Positions 24,589 to 35,459 of a stretch of DNA of 64,000 nt are shown in pieces. Origin of the DNA: Henriciella sp. Lineage in GTDB: Bacteria > Pseudomonadota > Alphaproteobacteria > Caulobacterales > Hyphomonadaceae. The notes below the pieces were generated by a model. The model saw only the letters and a program-made list of their open reading frames with translations, had not been told where the DNA came from and searched no databases. The stretch is taken from assembly GCA_013214545.1 (NCBI GenBank), contig JABSQB010000012.1, positions 16,622 to 80,621 on the forward strand. Reading direction: 5' to 3'. Position 1 is the first letter of the stretch. Each line of letters starts with the position of its first letter. The position numbers were made by a program, and so were the translations under genes.

Positions 24589-26179
24589 GGTTCGGTTTAT
24601 TCCTTTTCTGATCGTGCTCGCGCTACTGGCCTTGAGCCTTTGGGGTGCGACTGGCTTTGCCTGGTTATGGGTCGCCGTGGCCATTTTCGGAGCGCTGACC
24701 CTGGTCGGTCTCAGTGATCTCATTCAGACCCGGCACACGCTGTGGCGCAACTTTCCGCTGCTTGGTCGAATGCGCGGCGTGGCCGAGAAGATCCGCCCCT
24801 TTTTCCGCTCATACGCCGTCGAAAGCCAGACCGAAGGCCGTCCGTTCAATCATGAGGAACGCGCCATGGTTTATGCGCGCGCACAGAATGTTTCCTCGGT
24901 TGAACCATTCGGCAGCCATCTCGACATCGAACATCCGCCGCACGAATGGGTGTCACACTCCATCGCCGCCGTGCATCCGGAGGAGACTAACCCACGGATT
25001 CAGATTGGAGCCCCCGGCACAGCGCAGCCCTATTCTGCCAGCATTCTCAATATCTCCGCGATGAGTTTCGGCTCCCTCGGCGCCCATGCGATTGAAGCGC
25101 TCAATCGCGGCGCTGCAAAAGGCGGCTTCTTTCATGATAGTGGCGAAGGCGGCGTGTCGCGTTATCACAAGGCGGGCGGCGGGGACCTGGTCTGGGAACT
25201 TGGCTCTGGCTATTTTGGCTGCCGGGGGCGCGATGGCAGCTTCGACCCTGAGCAGTTCGAAGAGACCGCCAAACTCGATCAGGTGAAGATGATCGAGGTC
25301 AAGCTCAGCCAGGGCGCCAAACCGGGGCATGGCGGTGTTCTGCCCGGCGCAAAAGTCACGCCGGAAATTGCAGAGGCGCGGGGCATCCCGATTGGCGAGA
25401 CCTGTTTCTCGCCTCCGCACCACACTGCCTTTGACAATCCTAAAGGCCTACTCGATTTCCTGGCTCAGCTGCGCGAGCTATCCGGCGGTAAGCCCGTCGG
25501 TTTCAAACTCTGCATTGGCAATCGCTGGGAATTCCTCGCCATTTGCAAAGCCATGGTCGAGACGGGCCAGAGGGCGGATTTCATCGTCATTGACGGCGCC
25601 GAAGGCGGCACGGGGGCCGCGCCAGCGGAATTCCTTGACCATGTTGGTGCACCGCTGCGCCAGGGCCTGGTCTTTGCCCGCAACGCACTTGTTGGATGCG
25701 GCCTGAAGGATGACATCAAACTCGGCGCCAGCGGCAAGCAAGTCTCAGCCTACAATATGGCCGCGTCTCTGGCGCTCGGCGCGGACTGGATCAATACGGC
25801 GCGCGGCTTCATGTTTGCCCTCGGCTGCGTGCAGTCGCTGCATTGCCACAATAATACCTGCCCAACGGGTATTGCGACCTCAGACCCGGGCCGACAGCGC
25901 GGCCTCGTGGTCTCCGACAAGGCCGACCGGGTTTTCCATTTTCACAAGAACACGGTCGCAGCTCTGATGGAGGTTGTCGGCGCGGCTGGGTGCGAGCATC
26001 CGGATGAGCTCGCCCCACATCATATTATGCATCGCACGGCAGCTGAGGAGTCGGTACCCGCCGATCACCTCTACCAATTGCTGGCGAGAAACGCCTTGCT
26101 TGAGGATGGTTACACGACCCACCTCGCTCAGGAATGGGCCATGGCACAGAGTGGGAGCTTTGACCCCGTGCTCAGCTAG
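24587..26179 (+). CDS. FMN-binding glutamate synthase-family protein
   Basis: A 530-residue membrane-tethered relative of the glutamate synthase catalytic domain. It has one or two N-terminal TM helices (FIPFLIVLALLALSLW), then the FMN barrel with ISAMSFGSLGAHAIEALNRG, SGEGGVSRYH and IDGAEGGTGAAPAEF. The iron-sulfur ligand pattern is GCVQSLHCHNNTCPTGIA with three cysteines. No glutaminase domain is present, so it is not a complete GOGAT; the reaction is unknown. The TTG at 24587 has AAGGGGG 5 nt upstream; the TTG at 24572 lies inside the terminator stem and is rejected. Confidence 0.85.
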   Translation: MVRFIPFLIVLALLALSLWGATGFAWLWVAVAIFGALTLVGLSDLIQTRHTLWRNFPLLGRMRGVAEKIRPFFRSYAVESQTEGRPFNHEERAMVYARAQNVSSVEPFGSHLDIEHPPHEWVSHSIAAVHPEETNPRIQIGAPGTAQPYSASILNISAMSFGSLGAHAIEALNRGAAKGGFFHDSGEGGVSRYHKAGGGDLVWELGSGYFGCRGRDGSFDPEQFEETAKLDQVKMIEVKLSQGAKPGHGGVLPGAKVTPEIAEARGIPIGETCFSPPHHTAFDNPKGLLDFLAQLRELSGGKPVGFKLCIGNRWEFLAICKAMVETGQRADFIVIDGAEGGTGAAPAEFLDHVGAPLRQGLVFARNALVGCGLKDDIKLGASGKQVSAYNMAASLALGADWINTARGFMFALGCVQSLHCHNNTCPTGIATSDPGRQRGLVVSDKADRVFHFHKNTVAALMEVVGAAGCEHPDELAPHHIMHRTAAEESVPADHLYQLLARNALLEDGYTTHLAQEWAMAQSGSFDPVLS

Positions 26180-26886
26180 GCCTCGTGCGGACTTATTTTG
26201 CCGGCGTCTTCCTGTTTTCGGATCATGTAAGAGACAACGAACGCGCCAATCATCTTGCCGATAATGAAGACGACCCAATTGGCAATGTGCAGCGTATTGC
26301 CATCGGCGATCGGAAAACCTGCCGCGCTGAAGGCGAGCTGTTGTCCCGCATTGATCTGCTTAGCGAGGTCAGCCCCGTAAAGGAAAACCGACGTATCAAT
26401 CGGTGCGGCAACAGCGGACGAGAGAAGGATACGGGTCGACAGCCGGTACTTGGTAAAAGTGAAGAGCAGCCAGTCAAAGAATTCAGAGATCGCAAAAGCC
26501 AGTCCGGATGCGAGCGCGATGACGGGCCAAGCGTAGAAGAATGACCAGCCGATGGCCAGCGCCATGCAGATCAGGACCATCTGCTTCATCTCGCGCTGCA
26601 CAAAATCGCGCACGACAAAAACCAGGCCGGTTACCACGGTCATTGGATGCAAAGACAGGCCCTTAGAAAAGGTCTCGTTCGGGGCAACGATGGCAAATTC
26701 CGGGATGATCCCAAACGACCAGTTCAGAAATGGGATCAGGGCAACATAGATGTAGGCCCATAGGCGCCCGCCGAGGCGGTGAATGATGTAATAGGTCGCC
26801 GCCAACCCGAGAATGACAATCAGCAAATATTGCGGTTGCCCGTTCGTCAGCGCGCCAACCAAGCCATTATAGAAGTCGAGAAACAT
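26176..26886 (-). CDS. VUT family (DUF165) integral membrane transporter
   Basis: A 236-residue multi-pass protein with about six TM helices. The family motif appears as GLVFVVRDFVQREM. Members include queuosine-precursor transporters of the YhhQ type, but the exact YhhQ consensus differs, so the cargo is uncertain. Later landmarks are AFAISEFFDWLLFTFTKYR and APIDTSVFLYGADL. The last codons overlap the convergent glutamate-synthase-like gene by 4 bp. It is divergent from folA. Confidence 0.8.
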   Translation of the reverse strand: MFLDFYNGLVGALTNGQPQYLLIVILGLAATYYIIHRLGGRLWAYIYVALIPFLNWSFGIIPEFAIVAPNETFSKGLSLHPMTVVTGLVFVVRDFVQREMKQMVLICMALAIGWSFFYAWPVIALASGLAFAISEFFDWLLFTFTKYRLSTRILLSSAVAAPIDTSVFLYGADLAKQINAGQQLAFSAAGFPIADGNTLHIANWVVFIIGKMIGAFVVSYMIRKQEDAGKISPHEA

Positions 26887-26980
26887 GTACCAGCCTCACA
26901 TCCGTTCTTGTCATGTCCCCACGAACGCGCCTAAACGCAACAGATTGATATGGGGTCAACAAATACGGAGCGCGCGCAGC

Positions 26981-27499
26981 ATGTCCAGCATCAAACTCTG
27001 TTTGATCGTCGCCCGCGCCCGCAACGGGGCGATTGGTAAGGATGGCGATCTGCCCTGGCGCCTCTCGGATGACTTGATCCACTTCAAACAAACCACGCGC
27101 GGCTGCCCAGTCATCATGGGGCGCAAGACCTGGGAGAGCCTGCCCGTGCAGCCCTTGCCGGGACGCGATAATATCGTGTTGAGCCGTGATGGGCAGTACG
27201 CCGCCCCGCAGGCACGCGTATACACATCGTCCCCCGCCGCCATCGCGGCCGGACGGGCGCTGGCCGCGGCGGCCTCCAAGCCAGAATTCTTCGTGGTTGG
27301 CGGCGAGGCCATTTACGCGGCTGCCCTGCCCTTTGCCGATCGACTCTATGTGACTGAAGTCGATACTGAGATTGAAGGCGATGCCTTTTTTCCCGACTTC
27401 GACACCGCTGCGTTCGCCGAAACTGATAGCCGCCACGTTGAGGCAAACGAGAAAAACCAGTTCAGTTTCACTATCAGGACGCTGGATCGCCTCGCGTAA
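26981..27499 (+). CDS. folA: dihydrofolate reductase
   Basis: Reduces dihydrofolate to tetrahydrofolate with NADPH. The 172 residues match the family: IVARARNGAIGKDGDLPWRL (active-site loop), the catalytic acidic residue in SDDLIHFK, VIMGRKTWESLP, and the NADPH-binding glycines in FFVVGGEAIYAAAL. ATG 26981 has GGAG about 10 nt upstream; the open frame extends upstream to 26885 without family similarity. thyA is not beside it. Confidence 0.95.
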   Translation: MSSIKLCLIVARARNGAIGKDGDLPWRLSDDLIHFKQTTRGCPVIMGRKTWESLPVQPLPGRDNIVLSRDGQYAAPQARVYTSSPAAIAAGRALAAAASKPEFFVVGGEAIYAAALPFADRLYVTEVDTEIEGDAFFPDFDTAAFAETDSRHVEANEKNQFSFTIRTLDRLA

Positions 27500-27557
27500 A
27501 TCTTGCGGGATGCGAAACCGGACGCCACACTCATAAAGACAGTGAGGAGTATGGCTG

Positions 27558-28466
27558 ATGGATTTTGAACTGGTCGCGGAAGGGCTCGCGTTTCCTGAAG
27601 GTCCGGTCTGGATGGAAGATGGATCGATCATCCTGGTCGAAATTGCCAAAGGCTGCATTACGCGGGTCTGGGGCGACGGCAAAACGGAAGTAATCGCGAC
27701 GCCAGGCGGCGGCCCAAACGGCGCCGCGATTGGACCTGATGGCGCGCTTTGGATCTGTAATAATGGCGGCTTCAAATATCATCAGCGTGACGGCTTGCTT
27801 ATTCCCGGCCATTGCCCCGACGACTATTCTGGCGGACGGATTGAGCGTGTCGATCTTTCCACCGGCAAAGTCGAGCGCGTGCTCGACACTGTTGCAGGGT
27901 ATCCGCTGAAAGGTCCGAATGATCTGGTCTTTGACGGTGCGGGCAATCTCTATTTCACCGATCACGGCAAAACCTATCCACGGCATCGCGACTTCGGAGG
28001 CCTTTTCTTCCTCGCCAATGGCGCCAGTGAAGCGGTCGAGCTTGACCATCATCACACATCCCCAAACGGGGTGGGCCTCTCTCCGGATGAAAAGACGGTC
28101 TATATGGCCGATACGATGACGGCACGACTGTGGGCGTTTGACCTGTCTGCGCCGGGTGAAATCTCAAGGGCCAGCCCGTTCAATCAGGGCCGGGTCGTCG
28201 CGACCATGCCGGATCTCCAGTATTTTGACAGTCTGGCCGTGGCAGCGTCGGGAAACATCTGCGTGGCGACGATTTTGAATGGCGGCATTACTACGATTAC
28301 GCCGGAAGGGTCGCACAGCCACATCGCGTTCCCGGACCCGTTCGTCACCAATATCTGTTTTGGAGATACCGGATTGAATGAAGCCTGGGTCACCCTGTCA
28401 GGCACCGGAAAACTGGCCAGATGCACCTGGCCAGAACCGGGTTTGAAATTGAACTATTACGCCTGA
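27558..28466 (+). CDS. SMP-30/gluconolactonase/LRE family hydrolase
   Basis: A 302-residue six-bladed propeller with a single metal site. Expected ligand regions are the Glu in EGLAFPEGPVWM, the Asn in GYPLKGPNDLVFDGAGNLY and the Asp in TVYMADTMTARLW. These enzymes hydrolyse lactones or phosphotriesters; the substrate cannot be named. There is no signal peptide. The gene follows folA by 58 bp and may share its transcript. Confidence 0.85.
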   Translation: MDFELVAEGLAFPEGPVWMEDGSIILVEIAKGCITRVWGDGKTEVIATPGGGPNGAAIGPDGALWICNNGGFKYHQRDGLLIPGHCPDDYSGGRIERVDLSTGKVERVLDTVAGYPLKGPNDLVFDGAGNLYFTDHGKTYPRHRDFGGLFFLANGASEAVELDHHHTSPNGVGLSPDEKTVYMADTMTARLWAFDLSAPGEISRASPFNQGRVVATMPDLQYFDSLAVAASGNICVATILNGGITTITPEGSHSHIAFPDPFVTNICFGDTGLNEAWVTLSGTGKLARCTWPEPGLKLNYYA

Positions 28467-28474
28467 CCCGTCGG

Positions 28475-28951
28475 CTAGTTCAGGACAGCGCTAAAGCTGA
28501 CGGACCCTGCCGCAGATGGCGCGATCGGCTCCGCAAAGGTCCATTTGATGTGGGTAATTTCATCCGAGGTCGCTGGGCGCAGCTGATCGCCAGCTGTCAT
28601 CATCAGGGCAGCCCGCGGCGCAAAGGTCGTACCGCCATCAGCAGAAAACGTCAGCGCTTTTCCGGCCGCCGCAGCGGACGTCTCGATATAGGTGACTTCG
28701 CTCGGCACAGGCATCACCAGGCTGACGGCTTCAGCCGCCGTATCGCCGCTATTGGTGTAAGTCAGGCTGTAGCGCACCTCATCGCCCGGAGCGGCCTCTT
28801 CAGCGATCGCATAGGTCCGGACTTCATTGCCGTTCGCATCGATCGAAACCGTCGCGCGCTCAACGGTCTGCTCCGCCGTCAATCCATTCGCAAAGGCTGT
28901 CAGTGAACTCGTGCTGGCAACAGCCAGCGTCAACAGTGTTGCTCGCAACAT
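28475..28951 (-). CDS. secreted DUF11-like repeat-domain protein
   Basis: A 158-residue exported protein: a signal peptide (LLTLAVASTSSLTAFA) and then one immunoglobulin-like unit of the bacterial conserved-repeat type. It is recognised by GDEVRYSLTYTNSGDTAAEA followed by VSLVMPVPSEVTYIETSA, and ends on a beta strand (GSVSFSAVLN). Such domains are usually parts of large surface proteins; here it stands alone. A perfect CtrA-type box lies 47-61 bp upstream, so cell-cycle control is plausible. Confidence 0.72.
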   Translation of the reverse strand: MLRATLLTLAVASTSSLTAFANGLTAEQTVERATVSIDANGNEVRTYAIAEEAAPGDEVRYSLTYTNSGDTAAEAVSLVMPVPSEVTYIETSAAAAGKALTFSADGGTTFAPRAALMMTAGDQLRPATSDEITHIKWTFAEPIAPSAAGSVSFSAVLN

Positions 28952-28997
28952 TGCTTAGTCTCCAATATATCCCGTCGCTATAATGCCACTGGTTCGA

Positions 28998-29012
28998 TTA
29001 AACGGAGCTTAA
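28998..29012. promoter_or_regulatory. CtrA-type binding box TTAA-N7-TTAA
   Basis: A perfect TTAA-N7-TTAA element lies in the 137-bp spacer between the DUF11-like gene (minus, start 28951) and the nuclease-fold gene (plus, start 29089). Being symmetric, it could act on either. In Caulobacter-type bacteria CtrA binds this motif at cell-cycle promoters. It is the only perfect copy I found in intergenic DNA of this window. Confidence 0.55.
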
Positions 29013-29088
29013 TGCGGATCGTGTATAGACGGCTCATCCGTGTTAAAAGCGGAACAGTGTAGCGAAGGGGACAGATCGCAGAGGGTGG

Positions 29089-29856
29089 ATGCCACGGTGG
29101 GTCATCTGGGGATTTGTCATTCTATGTTCAGCCTGCAGCCAGGCTTCTCCATTTCCAGACATGCAACCGGGTGAGACCGGACGCGTCGTCAATGTCATCG
29201 ACGGCGATATGCTGGTGCTCGATACCGGTCAGGGTGTGCGCCTGGTCTCGATCGAGTCCCCAGCACTGTATCCGCGTGATCGCGAAGCTGATCCGTTTGC
29301 CGCCGAAGGCGCGCGTATCCTCGAGGATCTGACGCTCGGTCGCCGCGTACAACTCTACTATCCCGGCATCACCCGCGATCGCTACGACCGTGCGCTGGCC
29401 CATGTCTTGACCATTGACGGCGCAGGACCGGAGACCTGGTTGAACGCCGAAATGCTGAAACGCGGCGGCGCCTGGGTCCGCCTCTATCCGGACACTGCCG
29501 CGCGCGGCGATGAACTGCTCGACCTGGAAAAACAGGCGCGCGCGTCCGGGCGCGGCTTGTGGTCGACTGTGACCTATCGTGTGCAGACAGCAGAATCGGT
29601 CGCGCAAGATGAGAGAGGGTTTCGGCTGGTCGAGGCTGAGCTTGCCGAAGCTGCGGCGATTGATCCCGACGAACAATATCCACCTGCTTGTCTGAGGTCG
29701 CTGCGCGGCGCTTCACTGCGCCTAAGCATTCGCCGCGATGCGCGTAGCGCTTGTCAGTTACCCGTCGGCACCAAAGTCCTGGTCCGCGGTTATGTCTCTG
29801 ACGGTGAACTGGACCTGACCTATCCCCGACATCTGCAGGAACTTACCGACAGCTAA
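29089..29856 (+). CDS. staphylococcal-nuclease-fold envelope protein, altered active site
   Basis: A 255-residue protein with an N-terminal hydrophobic signal containing cysteines (VILCSACSQ), possibly a lipoprotein, followed by a thermonuclease-fold domain. The motif VNVIDGDMLVL keeps both metal-binding aspartates and RDRYDRALAHV keeps the second arginine. The usual RLxGIDAPE block reads RLVSIESPA, so the catalytic glutamate is replaced by alanine. A C-terminal extension (about 170-255) contains two cysteines (CLRSLRGASLRL and SACQLP). Nuclease activity is therefore doubtful. Confidence 0.72.
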   Translation: MPRWVIWGFVILCSACSQASPFPDMQPGETGRVVNVIDGDMLVLDTGQGVRLVSIESPALYPRDREADPFAAEGARILEDLTLGRRVQLYYPGITRDRYDRALAHVLTIDGAGPETWLNAEMLKRGGAWVRLYPDTAARGDELLDLEKQARASGRGLWSTVTYRVQTAESVAQDERGFRLVEAELAEAAAIDPDEQYPPACLRSLRGASLRLSIRRDARSACQLPVGTKVLVRGYVSDGELDLTYPRHLQELTDS

Positions 29857-30578
29857 CCGGCAATGTATTGCGCGCCGTTCACGGTCATTGTTGCGCCGGT
29901 GATGAAGGCGGCATCGTCGCTCGCAAGGTAGGTGCACATGGAGGCAATCTCCTCCGCCTTTCCGAGCCGGCCAACAGGAACGGTTGCGATGATGCTCTCG
30001 AGGACTTTCTCGGGGACGGCGCGCACCATCTCAGTATCGATATAGCCAGGGCAGACAACATTCACGGTGATGCCCTTTTTGGCCCCTTCCTGAGCGAGCG
30101 CTTTGGTGAACCCAATGAGGCCCGCTTTCGCAGCAGAATAATTGACCTGACCGAACTGGCCTTTCTGGCCATTGATCGAAGAGATGTTGATCACACGTCC
30201 GAAGCCGCGTTCGCGCATGCCCTCCCAAACGTGACGAGTGACGTTGAAGGCTGAATCGAGATCGACCGCGATGACCTTCTGCCATTGTTCCAGGCTCATC
30301 TTGTGGAACGGACCGTCCCAGGTAATCCCGGCATTGTTGACGACAATATCAACCGGACCGAGATCGCTTTCAATCTGCGCCAGCCCTGCGCCAACGGCGT
30401 CGAAATCTGAGACATCAAACTTGTAGCACTTTACGCCAGTTGCTTGCTCGCAGGCTTTGGCGGCTTCTTCATTGCCACCATAATTGGCGGCGACCTTGTA
30501 GCCTGCATCTTTCAGGCCCTTGCTGATCGCCAGTCCTATGCCGCGCGTGCCCCCCGTTACTAGCGCTGTTCTGGACAT
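29853..30578 (-). CDS. phaB: acetoacetyl-CoA reductase
   Basis: NADPH-dependent reduction of acetoacetyl-CoA to (R)-3-hydroxybutyryl-CoA, the second step of PHB synthesis. The 241 residues have TGGTRGIG, NNAGITWDG, the catalytic Ser in INISSINGQKGQFGQ, YSAAK, and the family hallmark CPGYIDTEMVRAVP. ATG 30578 with GGAGAG upstream is chosen over an in-frame upstream start. It is divergent from phaR, with palindromic sites between. phaA and phaC are not in the window. Confidence 0.93.
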   Translation of the reverse strand: MSRTALVTGGTRGIGLAISKGLKDAGYKVAANYGGNEEAAKACEQATGVKCYKFDVSDFDAVGAGLAQIESDLGPVDIVVNNAGITWDGPFHKMSLEQWQKVIAVDLDSAFNVTRHVWEGMRERGFGRVINISSINGQKGQFGQVNYSAAKAGLIGFTKALAQEGAKKGITVNVVCPGYIDTEMVRAVPEKVLESIIATVPVGRLGKAEEIASMCTYLASDDAAFITGATMTVNGAQYIAG

Positions 30579-30593
30579 GATATTCTCTCCGTA

Positions 30594-30622
30594 TATGCTG
30601 CGCAGCATAAAATTTGCTGCAA
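30594..30622. promoter_or_regulatory. candidate PhaR operator
   Basis: A 16-bp perfect palindrome (TATGCTGCGCAGCATA, 30594-30609) is followed by TTGCTGCAA (30614-30622), both rich in the TGC/GCA half-sites described for PhaR repressors. They lie 16-44 nt upstream of phaB and in the phaB/phaR divergent spacer, well placed for PhaR to repress phaB and itself. Assignment by motif and context only. Confidence 0.55.
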
Positions 30623-30751
30623 CCGCTAAATCGGATGTAAGCACGTATGTGCCATCGAGGGCAATCGTACTTTCGTCGACCCGTCGGTGATATTGAAACG
30701 GACATGCCGGGCAGCAAGCAAAGAGGCGATTGCCTTAAGAAAGGGCAGGAC

Positions 30752-31327
30752 ATGGCGAAATCGAATGGTGCAAGCGATACCGTGATCATCAAGAAGTACG
30801 CCAATCGGCGTCTGTATGACACGTCCACCTCATCTTATGTAACGCTCGACCACTTGTCGGAACTGGTCCGGCGAGAGGTTGATTTTGAAGTCGTCGATGC
30901 CAAGTCCGGGGAAGACCTCACACGTCAGGTCCTGACTCAAATCATCTTTGAAAAAGAGAATAAGGGCGAAGGCGCCTTGCCGGTAAACTTCCTTCGCAAG
31001 CTGATCGGCTTTTATGGCGGCGGCTCACAAAGCCTGCTGCCAGCCTGGCTTGAAATGAGCATGAACAGTTTCGCGGAAAGTCAGGAGCGCTGGACCAAAG
31101 CCATGGGCAGCGCCAATCCGTTTGCAATGGTGGAGAAGCAAACGCGCGCGAATATGGAAATGTTCGAGAACGCAGTGCGCATGTTCACGCCGGGCCTCAG
31201 CCCTCGCAAATCGAAACGCGGACAGAAAGGCGGTTCAACCTCACCAAGCGATGAAGCGGTCGAACTGCTGAGAGCGCAGATGGAAGCGATGCAAGAACAG
31301 CTCAACGCGCTGTCTCGCAAACACTAA
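30752..31327 (+). CDS. phaR: polyhydroxyalkanoate synthesis repressor PhaR
   Basis: A 191-residue DNA-binding regulator that senses PHA granules and represses phasin and biosynthetic genes. It has the signature N-terminal domain (IIKKYANRRLYDTSTSSYVT followed by LDHLSELVRREVDFEVVDAK). A central TRQVLTQIIFEKE region and a C-terminal helical segment (VELLRAQMEAMQEQLNAL) for oligomerisation follow. ATG 30752 follows AAGGGCAGG; the longer frame from 30647 lacks similarity. It is divergent from phaB. Confidence 0.93.
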   Translation: MAKSNGASDTVIIKKYANRRLYDTSTSSYVTLDHLSELVRREVDFEVVDAKSGEDLTRQVLTQIIFEKENKGEGALPVNFLRKLIGFYGGGSQSLLPAWLEMSMNSFAESQERWTKAMGSANPFAMVEKQTRANMEMFENAVRMFTPGLSPRKSKRGQKGGSTSPSDEAVELLRAQMEAMQEQLNALSRKH

Positions 31328-31343
31328 GTGACGGTCACTTAGT
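31323..31343. repeat. inverted repeat spanning two stop codons
   Basis: A 21-bp near-perfect palindrome with 10-bp arms (ACTAAGTGAC and GTCACTTAGT) and one central base. It contains the phaR stop (31325-31327) and the stop of the convergent DUF1223 gene (31339-31341). No U-run follows. It may act as a weak bidirectional transcription barrier. Confidence 0.4.
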
Positions 31344-31989
31344 TGAGCGCAAGGACGGCGATGACTTCGCCGACATCCTGTTCGTGTAACAACACGGCGC
31401 AATTGCTTTTACAGGTTACCGGAAAGCCAGTCTCCTCACCCATCCAAAGACCGAGCGAGTCTGCCTTGGTGACAGGATTGACCATGCCGGTCTTGTTGGC
31501 ATCGCCGGAGAGATATTCAACCATGGTCAGCTCAAGCGCTTCCGCTGACTCACCCAGCACCCGCACGGCGTCCCCGTCCCAGGTCAGGCTTGGCAAGCTT
31601 TCATCGCGGATCTTGAGTCGCGCATTGATGTTGCGGCGAATGTCTTTCTTGCGCGTGCCTGGGCATTCCTTGGCCCCATCATAAAACGATTGGGGTGTGT
31701 AGGGCGCGCGCAAGCTTAGACGGTCTGTGTAAGACATCTGACGCTCTTTCGCGACCGGCAGCGCCATCGGATCCGGCTCGCCAAGATAATCCCAATAGTT
31801 GACGGTCCAGGTCAGCACGAAAATATCATCGCGCTCTTCGCTCATCTGCCGCATGGTTCGGTGAGCTTTTGGACATGCTGGACAATTCTGATTGGCAAAC
31901 AACTCAACCAGAACCGGGCGGTCAGCCTCAGCCATGGCAGTTCCCAGCGAGGAAGCGGCAAGTACAAAAAGGGCGAAGAAACGCATCAT
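31339..31989 (-). CDS. DUF1223 family secreted thioredoxin-like protein
   Basis: A 216-residue exported protein: signal peptide (RFFALFVLAASSLGTAMA), then VLVELFANQNCPACPKAH with a CPAC pair at the thioredoxin-like active site position. WTVNYWDYLG and RQMSYTDRLSLRAPYTPQSF are landmarks of DUF1223. A periplasmic redox role is suggested by the CxxC but not established for the family. Two adjacent ATGs (31989, 31986) follow a GAGG; either is plausible. Confidence 0.83.
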   Translation of the reverse strand: MMRFFALFVLAASSLGTAMAEADRPVLVELFANQNCPACPKAHRTMRQMSEERDDIFVLTWTVNYWDYLGEPDPMALPVAKERQMSYTDRLSLRAPYTPQSFYDGAKECPGTRKKDIRRNINARLKIRDESLPSLTWDGDAVRVLGESAEALELTMVEYLSGDANKTGMVNPVTKADSLGLWMGEETGFPVTCKSNCAVLLHEQDVGEVIAVLALN

Positions 31990-32048
31990 GAGAGCCTCAT
32001 AACCGTTTCTTCGCCCAAGGATCAATTCACTTGGCTGTGAGGTGGGTG

Positions 32049-34736
<2,688 letters not shown>

Positions 34737-34883
34737 GGGCGATCGGACCTCTCTTTTATGCATGAATTCAGGCGCATACGCATGGCGTCGCGCGTCTCGC
34801 CCGCTTCCTATACCGGCTGTGGAAAAGACGCAATCGGCTGAGGATGCGGCTTTTGGACTAGATGCCGCGACGGGAGATCACGT

Positions 34884-35459
34884 TTGAGCGACCGGAGACT
34901 GATTGAAGGCCGCGGATTGGGCGCGGTACGCGGCGAACGCGTGCTGTTTCGGGACGTCTCGATCAGCGCCGTTGCGGGCGAGTTGATCTTGCTGCGCGGC
35001 GCCAATGGCTCCGGAAAGACTACGCTATTGCGCCAACTGGCGGGCCTGTCAGAACCCCAAGCAGGCGACGTTAAACGCATCAGCGCCCATCACTGGATCG
35101 GCCATACGAATGGCCTGAAGGCTCATGAAACTCCGCGAACGCATTTACAGCACTGGGCAAGGGTCTGGGGCAGCGACGCGGAGGTTGGAGCGGTTTTAGA
35201 GCGGTTGGGCATGACCCGCCCCGCAAATGTGCCCTGCCGGATGCTCTCAGCTGGTCAGAAACGCCGGACGGCGCTGGCGCGGCTACTCCTGCAGCCAAGA
35301 GACCTCTGGCTGCTGGACGAACCGTTCAATGCGCTCGACACAGAGGGTCAGTCCAAACTGGCCGAGATGATTGAATCCCATCGCGCAGAGGGCGGGGCCG
35401 TGATCGCTGCACTGCACGGCGCTGCACCTGTAAAAGCCAGCCGGGAGGTGGAGCTTTGA
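34884..35459 (+). CDS. ccmA: heme exporter ATP-binding protein CcmA
   Basis: The ATPase of the CcmAB(C)D complex that releases holo-CcmE in cytochrome c maturation. The 191 residues carry Walker A (LRGANGSGKTTLLRQLAGL), the signature MLSAGQKRRTALARLLL and Walker B (LWLLDEPFNALD). A TTG start at 34884 is supported by GGGAG 7 nt upstream. It overlaps ccmB by 4 nt (TTGA), so the genes are coupled. Confidence 0.92.
   Translation: MSDRRLIEGRGLGAVRGERVLFRDVSISAVAGELILLRGANGSGKTTLLRQLAGLSEPQAGDVKRISAHHWIGHTNGLKAHETPRTHLQHWARVWGSDAEVGAVLERLGMTRPANVPCRMLSAGQKRRTALARLLLQPRDLWLLDEPFNALDTEGQSKLAEMIESHRAEGGAVIAALHGAAPVKASREVEL

Noticed and set aside
31323..31343. Palindrome at the phaR/DUF1223 junction as an intrinsic terminator
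   Set aside because: One-base loop, modest GC content and no U-run on either strand; kept only as an inverted repeat.
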